A stretch of 64,000 nt of DNA from assembly GCA_021286645.1 (NCBI GenBank), contig JAJTBZ010000037.1:1-64000 (forward strand), read 5' to 3'. The notes below the pieces were generated by a model. It saw only the letters and a list, made by a program, of their open reading frames with translations. It did no database searches and was not told the DNA's origin. How positions within the stretch are numbered: position 1 is the stretch's first letter; each line of letters starts with the position of its first letter. The position numbers and the translations under genes are program-made. Of the stretch, positions 46,380 to 56,493 are shown piece by piece. The stretch comes from Ignavibacteria bacterium. GTDB taxonomy: Bacteria > Bacteroidota > Ignavibacteria > Ignavibacteriales > Ignavibacteriaceae.

Positions 46380-46589
46380 ATTTCGGGTTTTGTTTTAGCG
46401 CAATCAAAAGAAATATCTTACTCCGGAGGCTTGCTTTAGTCAAAAATGCTTTCTATTTTATAGTTACATAAAAAAGGGCGTACCTTTTTCTACCGAAGCT
46501 GAGCAGAATTTTTGTCTGGTGATATAGTTGTAGCAAATATACTTTTTTTTCTTTCTTCGTTTTGTGCACTGTACGAGGAGCGCGAAGCC

Positions 46590-46605
46590 TATAAGCTTAT
46601 AAGCT
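46590..46605. promoter_or_regulatory. tandem TATAAGCT repeat and palindrome upstream of giant gene
   Basis: TATAAGCT occurs twice in direct tandem (46590-46605). The same bases contain the perfect 12-base palindrome AGCTTATAAGCT (46594-46605). It lies 54 bases before the start of the 2368-residue gene and could be an operator; this is only a candidate. Confidence 0.3.
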
Positions 46606-46659
46606 CTGTTTATTAATTATGTTTTTGAACTTACTCTTTAATTAAATGACAGGATTTGT

Positions 46660-49600
46660 ATGAAACATAGAATACCCTTTCTTCTTGGGATCTTGTTTAG
46701 CCTGGGGGGATTGCTGTTTCCCCAAAATGTTATCCTCCAGCCGCCTGCAGCAACAAACAACAAAGTCAAACTTTTCTATTCCAAAGACAGCACTATTTAC
46801 CTGAACTGGAGCCCGGCAATAGCGGGGAGCCGGTACTTCATTTATGGTAAAACGACGGGTAATTATACGCTGCCTTCTATTCAGATGGTTAATGACAGTT
46901 ATGGTTCGTTTATACCAGCGAATAATGGAATTTCTACCGGGCGCTATTACGCGATGGTAACAAATTCAGCAGACCGAACTCTCTCTGCAATACAGGCGGG
47001 TTCGGGAAATAAGTACTCGAACGAGATTCAATTTATTGTTGAATCGCCAACGGCGCCCACTGCACAGGCTCCCAAGGGGTCCATAACTACAGCAACACCC
47101 ACATTCCAATGGACTTCAGTTCCGGGCGTGCCCGCGTATTGGATTATCGTTTCCAGTACTCCGTTTGTAGTAAGGACAAACTCACACGGTGATCCTGAAG
47201 TGCAGGGAGCAAATATTGTATGGGATTATTTAACTACCGATGTATCGGCAGTATACGGGCAAATTAGTCCTTATTCACCATTTACCCAGACAGCAATACC
47301 TTTATTTCCGGGCAATACGTATTATTATACTATCTTAAACTTATATGACAGCAAAGATGTATCGTACGCGAGCTCGGTTTTTGGCGGTGTTGTAGCATTT
47401 AAATATGAAAGCCAACAGACAATAGCTATTCCGAATTTGATTGCACCTGCAACCAATTCTACTTTTCAAGTTACTCCAACTATTCGTTTTCAGTGGGATC
47501 AGGTAGCGAACGCGAACAGCTACTCGTTATATCTTTTTAACAGGGTAACCACTTTCGCGGGTAGTAACCAGGAAATTGATATACCAATATGGAACACTAC
47601 CACGACGAATACCCAAATCGATTTTCCGGCGCAACAGTTCCTGTTAAAAGGTAAATACGCGTGGTTCGTTGTGCCAAATACCGTAACGGGCGCCGGTGTG
47701 GCGAGTGAAACACGTGTTTTCAATTACCAGGTAACGATGAGCAAATTTAAATTTGAATTGCGAACAACATTTGATCAGAGTAACCTGATAAACTATAATG
47801 TATATATCGCTTCAACTACCGGAGGATATTCTCCATCGGTACCGTTTATCGCATCGAACAGCCAGACAGTTACCGATAGCCTTCCGAGCGATATTTACCG
47901 GTGTACGGTAACAAAGCAAGGGTACTATGATTCTACCTTTACTTTTGCAATTAATTCCACTTCATCATACCCCGTCAATTTTGTATTATGGGCCAAACCG
48001 TATCCGGCCGCTGTAAGTGGAAAAATGGTTGATCAGGCCGGGGCCGCGCTTGGCGGCGGGCTCGCGCAATTTGTTAATGTAGTTACCAATGATAATTACA
48101 GTGTTGTAGCCGGTGCTACCGGTGAATTTAGTACGAACTTACCACAAGGGACGTACCGTGCAACAGTAAGTAAACCAGGATATCTTTCTCCTGCTGTACA
48201 AACTGTTACTGTTCCTCTCGGGCAGTTGCTTATCAGCACACCGTTTGTGCTAACACTGGATAAAGTAATTTATTCGGGTAAAACGGTTAACGACGCCGGT
48301 AGCCCCGTGCAACTGGCTTCAGTAAAAGCGACGAAAGGCGCCGTTGTTCAGGAAGCGACATCAAATGAATCGGGTTCATATTCTTTCGAGCTTTCCAGCG
48401 GTCAATGGATAATTGAAGCTGCTAAAAATGGCTTTATCAGTCCACAGCCACTTGTTCAAAATCTGGTTACTGGTACAAATATTCAGAACCAGGCACTTAT
48501 ATTAATACCTCGTGCAAATCAGGTGAGTGGCACGATATATAAGGGTGTTGTCACAGAAAGTAATATCAATTACGTGCCGGTTTCGGGCGTTACAGTTACC
48601 GCAACACCTGCAACAGGAGTTCCTGTTACCGCGGTTACCGGTGCAGGCGGTCAGTATCAATTAAGCCTTAAAGGCGGATCGTATATTATTTCTGCCTCGC
48701 TTCAGGGATATACAGCCAATGTTTCACCGCAATTAACAGTAGGCGTTGCACAAACAATATCGGGAATTGATATTAATTTAGCTCCGAATCCCTGTTCCGT
48801 TACCGGTACAGTTACCGATCCATCAGGTAGTACACTGGGTGATGTAGTGGTTTCGAATGGCTCTGTAACAAGTTCAACACTACCCACCGGAAATTATACA
48901 CTTAGCCTTCCGGCGGGTACACATAATATTACAGTTACAAAATCCAGTTATGTATCTCCCCAGCCACTTACCGTAAGTTTAACTCCCGGGCAGGCATTAA
49001 GCGGTATTAACTTTACCATGAACCCAAATGCCGGTGTTATTTCGGGAAGTGTTAGCAGTCTCGGTCAACCATTGGCAAATGCAACTGTTACCGTACGCCA
49101 GGGTACTGCGCAGCCTTATACGGTACTTACGAATAATCTTGGCAGCTATCAGGCTTCAGTACAGCCGGGTACATGGAAAGTATTTGCATCGAAATCGGGA
49201 TTTATTAACTCTGATACAGTAAGCTTTTATGTAGGCGCGGGGCAATCCAGCGCGGGACATGATCTTTCGCTTACCGAGAATATTGCTACTATTAAAGGCG
49301 TTGTTAGTACACCACTCGGGCAGCCATTAAATGGCGTTGAAATTCTTGTGCGGGAAAAGAACAACACCTCGGTTACATATACATCGAGTACAGATATTAA
49401 CGGAGAGTATGCATTAAGTATACCGGCAGGGATTACCTATACCAGAATAGCCTCCTTAACCGGTTATACAACCCATACGGTTGATATTGCATCTTCTGTT
49501 CTTGCTCCAAAATCAGTGCGAATTGAAAATGCTACATTATCTCCCGTACCCGCGAGTATCTCCGGTAAAGTTGCAGACAACCAATCGCAAAATGTAAGCG

Positions 49601-52600
49601 GCGCTAAGATATACTTAATTAACAATACTTCAGGAGCGTATCTTGATAGTACGACTACAACAGCTACCGGAAGCTACACGCTGGGTACCTATGCAGGTAC
49701 ATTTAAGATTAAAGCGGTTCTTCCGGGATACACAACTGACTCAACTATAGTTACCATTAGTCTTGGTCAAACCGTAAACAGTGTTAACCTGAAGATTAAT
49801 CCAAACTATGCACTCTTGTTCGGTAGTATCACTTCAGGTTCAACACCAGTTGTATCTGCATTGTTAACACTTACAGGTAGTTATATGAATGCATCTGCCA
49901 CCAGTGCTTCAGATGGAAAGTACCAGGTGTTGCAATTGATAGGTGATACCTACAAAATTAAAGTAACCTGTCAGGGATTTGGTGATACAACCTATACTGT
50001 TACCATTAAAGATGGCGAAAGTAAGAATTTTGCTATAAATATGTCCTCGCTCAATGGTAGTATTTCCGGAACGGTAATGACTGATAATTCATCAATACTC
50101 ACCGATGCTACGGTTGTAGCGACAGCGGTTTCAACCGGTCAATCGTATTCTGCAATTTCAGGTACCGGTGGAATATATACGTTGAAAAACTTACCCAAGG
50201 ATTCGTACACGGTTTCGGCTTCAAAGAATGGTTATACAACACCCGCCGGTGTTAATGTAATAATCAATTCTTCAAACCTTTCGGTAACTGCAAATATATC
50301 CGGATTGAAGTTAAAGAATTCGGTTATCTCGGGAACAGTAACTGATTTATCCGTTCCCCCGGTAAGCTTAGCCGCTGCAGATGTAACTGTTTCGGGTACT
50401 GCAGGTTCAGGAAATACCGTTACAAATTTGACGGGTTATTTCGAAATTACCGGATTGGCAGATGGTACATATCAATTAAAAATACAGAAACAGGGATATG
50501 TAGCCCGCAATGAAACAATTGTTTTATCCGGAACCAATAACGCTACTTATGCTCTTTCGGCTGCCAATACAACGGTTAGCGGTAAGGTTGTGAATCAGAA
50601 AAATGTAGCAATAACAACACCAATTACCGTTCAGATTGTTGGTGCAGGTGTTACGCAATCAACCACTACCGACGGGCAGGGGACTTTTACATTTAAGAAT
50701 CTCAGTTCCAATGCACAGTACACCATTACAACGCAAATATTTCAGGAAGGTTACGCGAATGACGATTCGACTTTTACAATCGCATCTGGTGTACCGTCTG
50801 TCACCGGTATCGTGTTAAATGTAAAAGTATCAAAGTCAGTAATCTATGGAACAACGGGTGTTGGCGGTGCAACAGTAACGATTCAGAATAAATCTACATT
50901 GGAAACATTCACTGTATCATCCTCATCAAATGGACGCTTCTCTTATAATACACTACCCGATGGTATGTATTCAGTAACTCCGAATAAATCCGGATTTACA
51001 TTCCTGCCGGTTTCGGTTGATAGAACTTTGGATGTCAGTGCCGTTTCTGATTCATTAATATTTGCTGCCACTGAAAATGTTGGTGCTATTAGCATTACCT
51101 GTAAAGATAATACCAATGCCGTGCTAAGCGGTGTAACAGTTACAGCAGTCAGTCGGGATAATAACTATCAGTATTCAGCAGTATCCGATAATAGTGGTGC
51201 CGCGCTATTTCAAACTGTTGCATCGGGACGTGATTATTCAGTTCGTTCATTACTTAGTGGTTATACAACGCTGGCACCTGATTCACTGGTGTTGACGGTT
51301 AGTAACAAACAGACTGCGAGCGGAAATTTTACGTTACGGAAAAACACATCGAAAGTCGCCGGAACGATTCGTTCAAAGGCTACCAGTTCGGGTATTCCGA
51401 ATGTTACAGTGAATTATAAGAATAATGCATCCGGGCAGTCAATGAGTGTTGTTGCAAACGGGTACGGCGATTATTCTTTCGATGCCCTTCCTGCCGGGAA
51501 CGGTACAATCAGTGTAAGCAAGGATGGATATAAATCTACTCCGCAAACATTTGACCTCGCTTTGGGCGAAACGAAAACCGTGAATATGGACCTGACTCCG
51601 GCCTTTATAAATCTTACCGGTAAAGTAGTGTATCAGGGTAAGGGCGTGGCAGGTGTATCAGTGAAAGCTACATCATCGAATGTATATACAGCAACCACCG
51701 ATACAACAGGGTTCGTGTTTACGAATCTGCCGGCTTCTCCGGGACCCGATACTACCGTATATAAAGTACAGATAAGCGGTACCGACATTCCCAATCAACT
51801 ATTAAGCGTAGTTGTTACTCCAAACAAAGTTGGCGGGTCAATTGATACGATCCGGTTTGAATTACCTGCTGCGCAGTTGGCTGTTACCGTTAACGATGGC
51901 ACCGGTAAAGGAATAGAGGGCGTTAGTGTTACCGTGGTAAAACCAGACGGTTCGGCCTCGGTACTGGTAACAGATAAAACGGGTGGTATTTCTACTCTCA
52001 CCCGTTTGATTGCAGGTAAATACTCGCTTGATTTTGCAAAAGATGAATATTTAGAACCTGATACGAATATTACTTTAGTAAGGTTACAAAAAGATGAAGT
52101 ACGAAACTATCCGGTTTCTATTCGCTATCGTTATACACCGATCACATCGATGAGCGCGTCAGATACAACGCTGTTCAAGGTAACGCAAACACAATCATTA
52201 AGCAATGTAACAGGTACATTATATTATAAGCAGGGTAATGCTGCAAGTTATCAGACGTATCCGTTTGATAATTCGCTGGTATGCAAATTACCGCCACTGA
52301 ATAAGACAGATAATGTAATGTATTATATTACCATCCGTGAAGTGAATGCGGGAATAACCTACACATCTGCTACGTATTCCTTGAAGCCGGAGGCTAAGGG
52401 CATTCTTAGTTCGGTAACCTATGACCCGGCAATAAGCAATTTAACATTGCGTAAGGAAGATGTGTATGCTACAGCATTAAAAATATATGATGGTAAAAAC
52501 AACGTGCTGAATACAAATTTCGTGGGCTCCGCCGCGGCAGGAACAGTGTCGTGGGAAGTTAGCGATCAGAGCGTTATTACGATTACAAAACCGAATGCAA

Positions 52601-53766
52601 GCGATCCTACAGCAATTCAATTTGTAGTCAGCAAAACCGCTCCCGAAGGTAAATATTCTATTACTGCGGTTGTTACCTATAAGGGAACAATCATCAGGCA
52701 GCCTGCCGAATTTTCGGTGAAGGCATCAGTATTAAAGAGTATCTCGGTTAGCAGCACGGAAAACGAAGTAAGCAACCGGTCAACGGGTGTGAAATTTTCA
52801 TATACGGGGCTTGATACTTCAGCTACAGCAATAACGTTGGGCCAAACTTTGGCATGGAAGGTATTACCGGAAAAAGTTGCAGGCACAATTGATTCAACCG
52901 GATATTATACCCCGCCGGATTCATTGTTCTTTGGAACAGTAACAATAATTGCAACTGATAAGATTACCGGTAAGCAGGGTTCGAAAGATATTGATGTCTA
53001 TGCAGAAGTGAGCCCGGCTTCGAGTCTTACATTAACAGACAGGCAGGGCATGTTCTTAACATTGCCGGCTAACTCCGTACCGTTTACAATTAAGTTACAT
53101 CTGGATAAACAGCAATTCGGACCCGGAAAAAAATACTATGTTCCAACCGATAATTCGCCATCATATATTGTCGGGTACAAACAATACCCGATATCGTACA
53201 CATCAGATCAGGCAATACCGAAGGATTCACTCCTGCATACCGGTACACTGATCTTGCCGATGGATAATTCGTTGTCGTTGTATGAAACTGCCAAAGCAGT
53301 AGGGTACTATGATGCGGACAATAACCAATGGTCATTCAGGGATTCAACGCAGTTAGTAAACGGCTCGTATCAAACGACCATGAACAAATTTGGCGAATAT
53401 GCTTTAATGGCCCAGAATGAGCCATTGGGCATTACTAATTTGGCAGTACTGCCGACTCCATTTTCTCCAAAAGTTGCTGATCTGAAAATTGGTTTCCAAT
53501 TAACAACGCAACAACGGAACGCGAGTGTTTCTATACAAGTATATAATATGCGTGGTGAACTTGTTCGCCGTATATGGCAGGATGAACAGGTAGGTCCGGG
53601 CGTTTATGGCACTTCGCGGGATGGCTCCGAAAAGAAGAGTATCTTATGGAATGGCAGAACCGAAGCAGGGAATGAAGCCTTGAATGGAAGGTATATTATA
53701 CAGGTTACCGCGAAGGATCCTTCCGGAACGGTAAGCAAATTAATTCCTGTCGTTTTAGTAAAGTAG
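46660..53766 (+). CDS. giant secreted protein with ~16 carboxypeptidase-regulatory-like repeats
   Basis: A 2368-residue exported protein. A signal peptide (1-23) precedes three fibronectin-like domains (about 25-360). From about 450 to 1825 some 16 carboxypeptidase regulatory-like Ig domains follow, each opening with a form of 'x-I-S-G-x-V-x-D-x-x-G-x-x-L-x-x-V-x-V' and containing 'G-x-Y-x-I-x-x-x-x-x-G-Y'. Residues about 1890-2190 hold further beta domains, one like a bacterial Ig group 2 domain (LAWKVLPEKVAGTID). The C terminus resembles FlgD-type Ig and T9SS tails, but with LPTPFSPKVADLKIGFQL in place of NYPNPFNP. It would form a long, rod-like surface protein. No enzyme domain is visible. 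PorV-like and barrel-like genes follow after 23 and 12 bases. Confidence 0.88.
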   Translation: MKHRIPFLLGILFSLGGLLFPQNVILQPPAATNNKVKLFYSKDSTIYLNWSPAIAGSRYFIYGKTTGNYTLPSIQMVNDSYGSFIPANNGISTGRYYAMVTNSADRTLSAIQAGSGNKYSNEIQFIVESPTAPTAQAPKGSITTATPTFQWTSVPGVPAYWIIVSSTPFVVRTNSHGDPEVQGANIVWDYLTTDVSAVYGQISPYSPFTQTAIPLFPGNTYYYTILNLYDSKDVSYASSVFGGVVAFKYESQQTIAIPNLIAPATNSTFQVTPTIRFQWDQVANANSYSLYLFNRVTTFAGSNQEIDIPIWNTTTTNTQIDFPAQQFLLKGKYAWFVVPNTVTGAGVASETRVFNYQVTMSKFKFELRTTFDQSNLINYNVYIASTTGGYSPSVPFIASNSQTVTDSLPSDIYRCTVTKQGYYDSTFTFAINSTSSYPVNFVLWAKPYPAAVSGKMVDQAGAALGGGLAQFVNVVTNDNYSVVAGATGEFSTNLPQGTYRATVSKPGYLSPAVQTVTVPLGQLLISTPFVLTLDKVIYSGKTVNDAGSPVQLASVKATKGAVVQEATSNESGSYSFELSSGQWIIEAAKNGFISPQPLVQNLVTGTNIQNQALILIPRANQVSGTIYKGVVTESNINYVPVSGVTVTATPATGVPVTAVTGAGGQYQLSLKGGSYIISASLQGYTANVSPQLTVGVAQTISGIDINLAPNPCSVTGTVTDPSGSTLGDVVVSNGSVTSSTLPTGNYTLSLPAGTHNITVTKSSYVSPQPLTVSLTPGQALSGINFTMNPNAGVISGSVSSLGQPLANATVTVRQGTAQPYTVLTNNLGSYQASVQPGTWKVFASKSGFINSDTVSFYVGAGQSSAGHDLSLTENIATIKGVVSTPLGQPLNGVEILVREKNNTSVTYTSSTDINGEYALSIPAGITYTRIASLTGYTTHTVDIASSVLAPKSVRIENATLSPVPASISGKVADNQSQNVSGAKIYLINNTSGAYLDSTTTTATGSYTLGTYAGTFKIKAVLPGYTTDSTIVTISLGQTVNSVNLKINPNYALLFGSITSGSTPVVSALLTLTGSYMNASATSASDGKYQVLQLIGDTYKIKVTCQGFGDTTYTVTIKDGESKNFAINMSSLNGSISGTVMTDNSSILTDATVVATAVSTGQSYSAISGTGGIYTLKNLPKDSYTVSASKNGYTTPAGVNVIINSSNLSVTANISGLKLKNSVISGTVTDLSVPPVSLAAADVTVSGTAGSGNTVTNLTGYFEITGLADGTYQLKIQKQGYVARNETIVLSGTNNATYALSAANTTVSGKVVNQKNVAITTPITVQIVGAGVTQSTTTDGQGTFTFKNLSSNAQYTITTQIFQEGYANDDSTFTIASGVPSVTGIVLNVKVSKSVIYGTTGVGGATVTIQNKSTLETFTVSSSSNGRFSYNTLPDGMYSVTPNKSGFTFLPVSVDRTLDVSAVSDSLIFAATENVGAISITCKDNTNAVLSGVTVTAVSRDNNYQYSAVSDNSGAALFQTVASGRDYSVRSLLSGYTTLAPDSLVLTVSNKQTASGNFTLRKNTSKVAGTIRSKATSSGIPNVTVNYKNNASGQSMSVVANGYGDYSFDALPAGNGTISVSKDGYKSTPQTFDLALGETKTVNMDLTPAFINLTGKVVYQGKGVAGVSVKATSSNVYTATTDTTGFVFTNLPASPGPDTTVYKVQISGTDIPNQLLSVVVTPNKVGGSIDTIRFELPAAQLAVTVNDGTGKGIEGVSVTVVKPDGSASVLVTDKTGGISTLTRLIAGKYSLDFAKDEYLEPDTNITLVRLQKDEVRNYPVSIRYRYTPITSMSASDTTLFKVTQTQSLSNVTGTLYYKQGNAASYQTYPFDNSLVCKLPPLNKTDNVMYYITIREVNAGITYTSATYSLKPEAKGILSSVTYDPAISNLTLRKEDVYATALKIYDGKNNVLNTNFVGSAAAGTVSWEVSDQSVITITKPNASDPTAIQFVVSKTAPEGKYSITAVVTYKGTIIRQPAEFSVKASVLKSISVSSTENEVSNRSTGVKFSYTGLDTSATAITLGQTLAWKVLPEKVAGTIDSTGYYTPPDSLFFGTVTIIATDKITGKQGSKDIDVYAEVSPASSLTLTDRQGMFLTLPANSVPFTIKLHLDKQQFGPGKKYYVPTDNSPSYIVGYKQYPISYTSDQAIPKDSLLHTGTLILPMDNSLSLYETAKAVGYYDADNNQWSFRDSTQLVNGSYQTTMNKFGEYALMAQNEPLGITNLAVLPTPFSPKVADLKIGFQLTTQQRNASVSIQVYNMRGELVRRIWQDEQVGPGVYGTSRDGSEKKSILWNGRTEAGNEALNGRYIIQVTAKDPSGTVSKLIPVVLVK

Positions 53767-53789
53767 TTAGGATTTGAAAGGTAAACAAC

Positions 53790-54764
53790 ATGAAAATGAA
53801 AAAGATCATCTTGTTCGTTCTGCTGGCAGTCACCGGAGTATATGCGCAGCTATCTTCAATTCCGGCTGCTTTTGTCGATGTAGGTATTGGTGCGCGCCCC
53901 GCTGCAATGGGGGGCGCGTATACCGGTCTGGCAGATGACATAAACGGGCTGCTCTGGAACCCTGCCGGTTTGACAGATTTACAGGAGAAACAGGCTTCGT
54001 TTAGCTACGCGAAAGTTTTTGGACTTATTGGTTACAATATGGTTTCTTTCGGCATGCCTGCTAAGTTTGATGCCGCGCAACAGGGAATAGGCGCTGCGCT
54101 GCTTTCCTCGGGGGATGAGGCGCTACGCGAACTAACAATTATCGTTGGTTATGCCCGATATGTAGGACCGGTTTCGGTTGGTATAAACCTGAAATTCCGG
54201 CACGCGTCATTTGGCAATAATACCTTAGACAGAGAAGATTACAAAATATTCACCGATGATGAGTTTAATCTCGGATTATTAAATCAGGTAACAGGATCTG
54301 CCAATGGTTTCGGAGTCGATTTTGGCGCTATGTACGCTATTGATGAACGTATTAAAATTGGCGTTTTATTACGCGATTGTGTAGCCCCGGTAAGTTGGGA
54401 TTCCAAAGTGCAGAACCCTGATGCCCATACGAAAGGGCAATACACGGAAAATCTTCCACTTGAATTGTTAATCGGTACTTCCTTTAAGGCAAGTAAAGAA
54501 TTTACTGTTACTGCCGATTATCAGCCTTCGCTCGATAAGGAAGTGTATAACACGATTCGAGGCGGGGCCGAATTAAAGCTCTGGAATTTCCTGCTCGTTA
54601 GAGCCGGGTTGCAGAATGTTATTAATGATTTAGACGACGAAAAATATACTTTCGGTTTTGGGTTTAAGGTAAAACTTGGCAACTCATTCGTTTTGTTCGA
54701 TTATACTCACTTAGTTGAAAAACTTGATAATTCCAACCGCATAGCCGTTGGCATTAACTTTTAA
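53790..54764 (+). CDS. PorV/PorQ-like (UPF0164) outer-membrane protein
   Basis: A 324-residue protein with a signal peptide (1-19, ending VYAQ) and the typical PorV-family opening FVDVGIGARPAAMGGAYTGLADDINGLLWNPAGL. The rest is made of alternating beta strands ending in an aromatic-rich terminus (FVLFDYTHLVEKLDNSNRIAVGINF), in line with a FadL-like 14-strand barrel. In Bacteroidota, PorV shuttles T9SS cargo from the translocon to the attachment complex. Its place directly after the giant surface protein, and 12 bases before another envelope gene, suggests a dedicated partner, which is inference. Whether this is the main PorV of the cell or a paralogue cannot be decided from one window. Confidence 0.87.
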   Translation: MKMKKIILFVLLAVTGVYAQLSSIPAAFVDVGIGARPAAMGGAYTGLADDINGLLWNPAGLTDLQEKQASFSYAKVFGLIGYNMVSFGMPAKFDAAQQGIGAALLSSGDEALRELTIIVGYARYVGPVSVGINLKFRHASFGNNTLDREDYKIFTDDEFNLGLLNQVTGSANGFGVDFGAMYAIDERIKIGVLLRDCVAPVSWDSKVQNPDAHTKGQYTENLPLELLIGTSFKASKEFTVTADYQPSLDKEVYNTIRGGAELKLWNFLLVRAGLQNVINDLDDEKYTFGFGFKVKLGNSFVLFDYTHLVEKLDNSNRIAVGINF

Positions 54765-54776
54765 GGAGATGAAACG

Positions 54777-56432
54777 ATGAAAAGACTATTACAATTTGTA
54801 CTTGTTTTCCTGCTTTCTGTTTCATCCCTGTTTGGACAGAAAAAAGATTTACCCGATATGTCACTTTGGTATGGCGGGCAAATAAATTTTGATCTTCGTT
54901 CAAGTATCAATACTATGGGCGGGGGCCAGGGTGCGGGCGGTTTCGGCAGAGTAATTGCTCCCGGTGTCAGCACCGGTGCGGCAAGTATTTTCAGCAACCC
55001 TTCAGAATTGGGTATGATCAAAAAGCCAATTATTTATTTTGATTCCAAATTGTCTGTCACTACCGATGCATTCGGCTATGATGCGACAAAAGAATTGAAT
55101 AAAAGCGTTTCGACTGCCACGAAGGATTTTTTGAAAGATACTTCTTCCTTCCGGTTTAACGGGCAGAGAACTGATTCGAAATTTACCGATTTTAACTTCG
55201 GGCAGGCTTCGCAAATAGGTTCTTTCGCTCTGGCATTGCCAATTAATGACCGTTTGGTGCTCGGGTTTGGTGTTACTTACCCGATAGATATCTCATCGAA
55301 TTTTCTACTGGCTGGTTTGCAAACGAAGATTACTTCCCAGAAAAAGGTTTCCGATCAAACCATCTCAATTGATTTACCGCTCAGTGTTAATTTTGCCACG
55401 GATTTTCACTTTACTGTAAACATGATCTCGATGGGCGCAGCCGGAAAATTATTTGAATCGAAATATGGTGAAACATACGGCGGGTTTTCTATTAACCGGT
55501 ATAGTATAGCAGAGTATATTAATATTAATCTGCAAATAGATGGTATGCTGGTAATTAAAAAGAAACTCGAATATCATTTCAATGATCCAAGCGACCCGAA
55601 TATTGACTGGGCAGCCGGTGAATCGAATAAATTCTACTGGCGTGCACGTGGTAACTACAAATCAGATGGCTGGGGTTACCGAATGGGCATTACGCATAAA
55701 GGTAATGGATTTAATGCAGTAATAGCGTTGGATATTGTTCCCAAATTTACCATGAGCGATCCTAATTTTATTAATGAAAGTTATCAGCCAAAATTCATTA
55801 AGGGGCGTCCTCTGGGCAAAAAGGATGAAGCTATCGATATAGTAATTGATTCCTTAAAGCTGGATAAACCAAATTTAACAGTTGCTACGCAGAACCCGTT
55901 TTCTTCAACTGCCGAGACGAGCTATCCAAGTTCTTTAACTGTAGGCGGTGACGTTAAATGGGGCGCTTTTACTTTTGGGTTGAACTATGTAAAATACCTA
56001 AGCGAATTCTCATTTCTGTTTTCGGATTACAAAATGGGTAAGAAACTGGATGGAGCAGTTAAATTCTCATCCGATGTGCAGCTCGCGGATACCCTGCGCG
56101 GATGGGGATATCTTCTGCTTATCCCGCGCGCGCTGTTTTTGGATATCGATGGATTATTGTTTCAATTCATGCAGCAAGGCCTGAAGCTTAAAGTAGCGTA
56201 TAAGAATCCCCGCTACCGTATTGAAGGCGGCGTGTTATTTGGTGATCCGATTGTAGAAGGGTTCACGGATCCGGATCAGGCAAAAGGTTTACACGATGCC
56301 TTAAAAATGCCTTTACCCACGGGATTCGCGATCTCGCGTGAATATTCGGTATTCGAAAAACTGAATGTTAGTGTAATGGTGTTCGGATTCCCTGACTTTG
56401 CCCTTCGGTTCGGCTTCGGTTACAATCTGTAA
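54777..56432 (+). CDS. predicted outer-membrane beta-barrel protein
   Basis: A 551-residue exported protein (signal peptide 1-20, ending SLFGQ). The N-terminal part has the GASSIFSNPSELG-like motif seen here as GAASIFSNPSELGMI, which resembles FadL/PorV-type proteins, and the remainder alternates polar and hydrophobic residues as in a beta barrel, ending in VMVFGFPDFALRFGFGYNL. It may be a distant relative of the PorV family or of the DUF5723-like Bacteroidota proteins; I cannot name the family with certainty. It is the third gene of the giant-protein operon. The terminator at 56455-56493 closes the operon. Confidence 0.8.
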   Translation: MKRLLQFVLVFLLSVSSLFGQKKDLPDMSLWYGGQINFDLRSSINTMGGGQGAGGFGRVIAPGVSTGAASIFSNPSELGMIKKPIIYFDSKLSVTTDAFGYDATKELNKSVSTATKDFLKDTSSFRFNGQRTDSKFTDFNFGQASQIGSFALALPINDRLVLGFGVTYPIDISSNFLLAGLQTKITSQKKVSDQTISIDLPLSVNFATDFHFTVNMISMGAAGKLFESKYGETYGGFSINRYSIAEYININLQIDGMLVIKKKLEYHFNDPSDPNIDWAAGESNKFYWRARGNYKSDGWGYRMGITHKGNGFNAVIALDIVPKFTMSDPNFINESYQPKFIKGRPLGKKDEAIDIVIDSLKLDKPNLTVATQNPFSSTAETSYPSSLTVGGDVKWGAFTFGLNYVKYLSEFSFLFSDYKMGKKLDGAVKFSSDVQLADTLRGWGYLLLIPRALFLDIDGLLFQFMQQGLKLKVAYKNPRYRIEGGVLFGDPIVEGFTDPDQAKGLHDALKMPLPTGFAISREYSVFEKLNVSVMVFGFPDFALRFGFGYNL

Positions 56433-56454
56433 AGGTTGGCGATTTGAATGTAGT

Positions 56455-56493
56455 AAACGCCTGTTGCAGCAATGCGGCAGGCGTTTTTTTTTT
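56455..56493. terminator. rho-independent terminator of the surface operon
   Basis: A nine-base-pair stem AAACGCCTG / CAGGCGTTT (56455-56463 with 56478-56486) is followed by a run of T to 56493. It also abuts the end of the converging permease gene. Confidence 0.88.
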
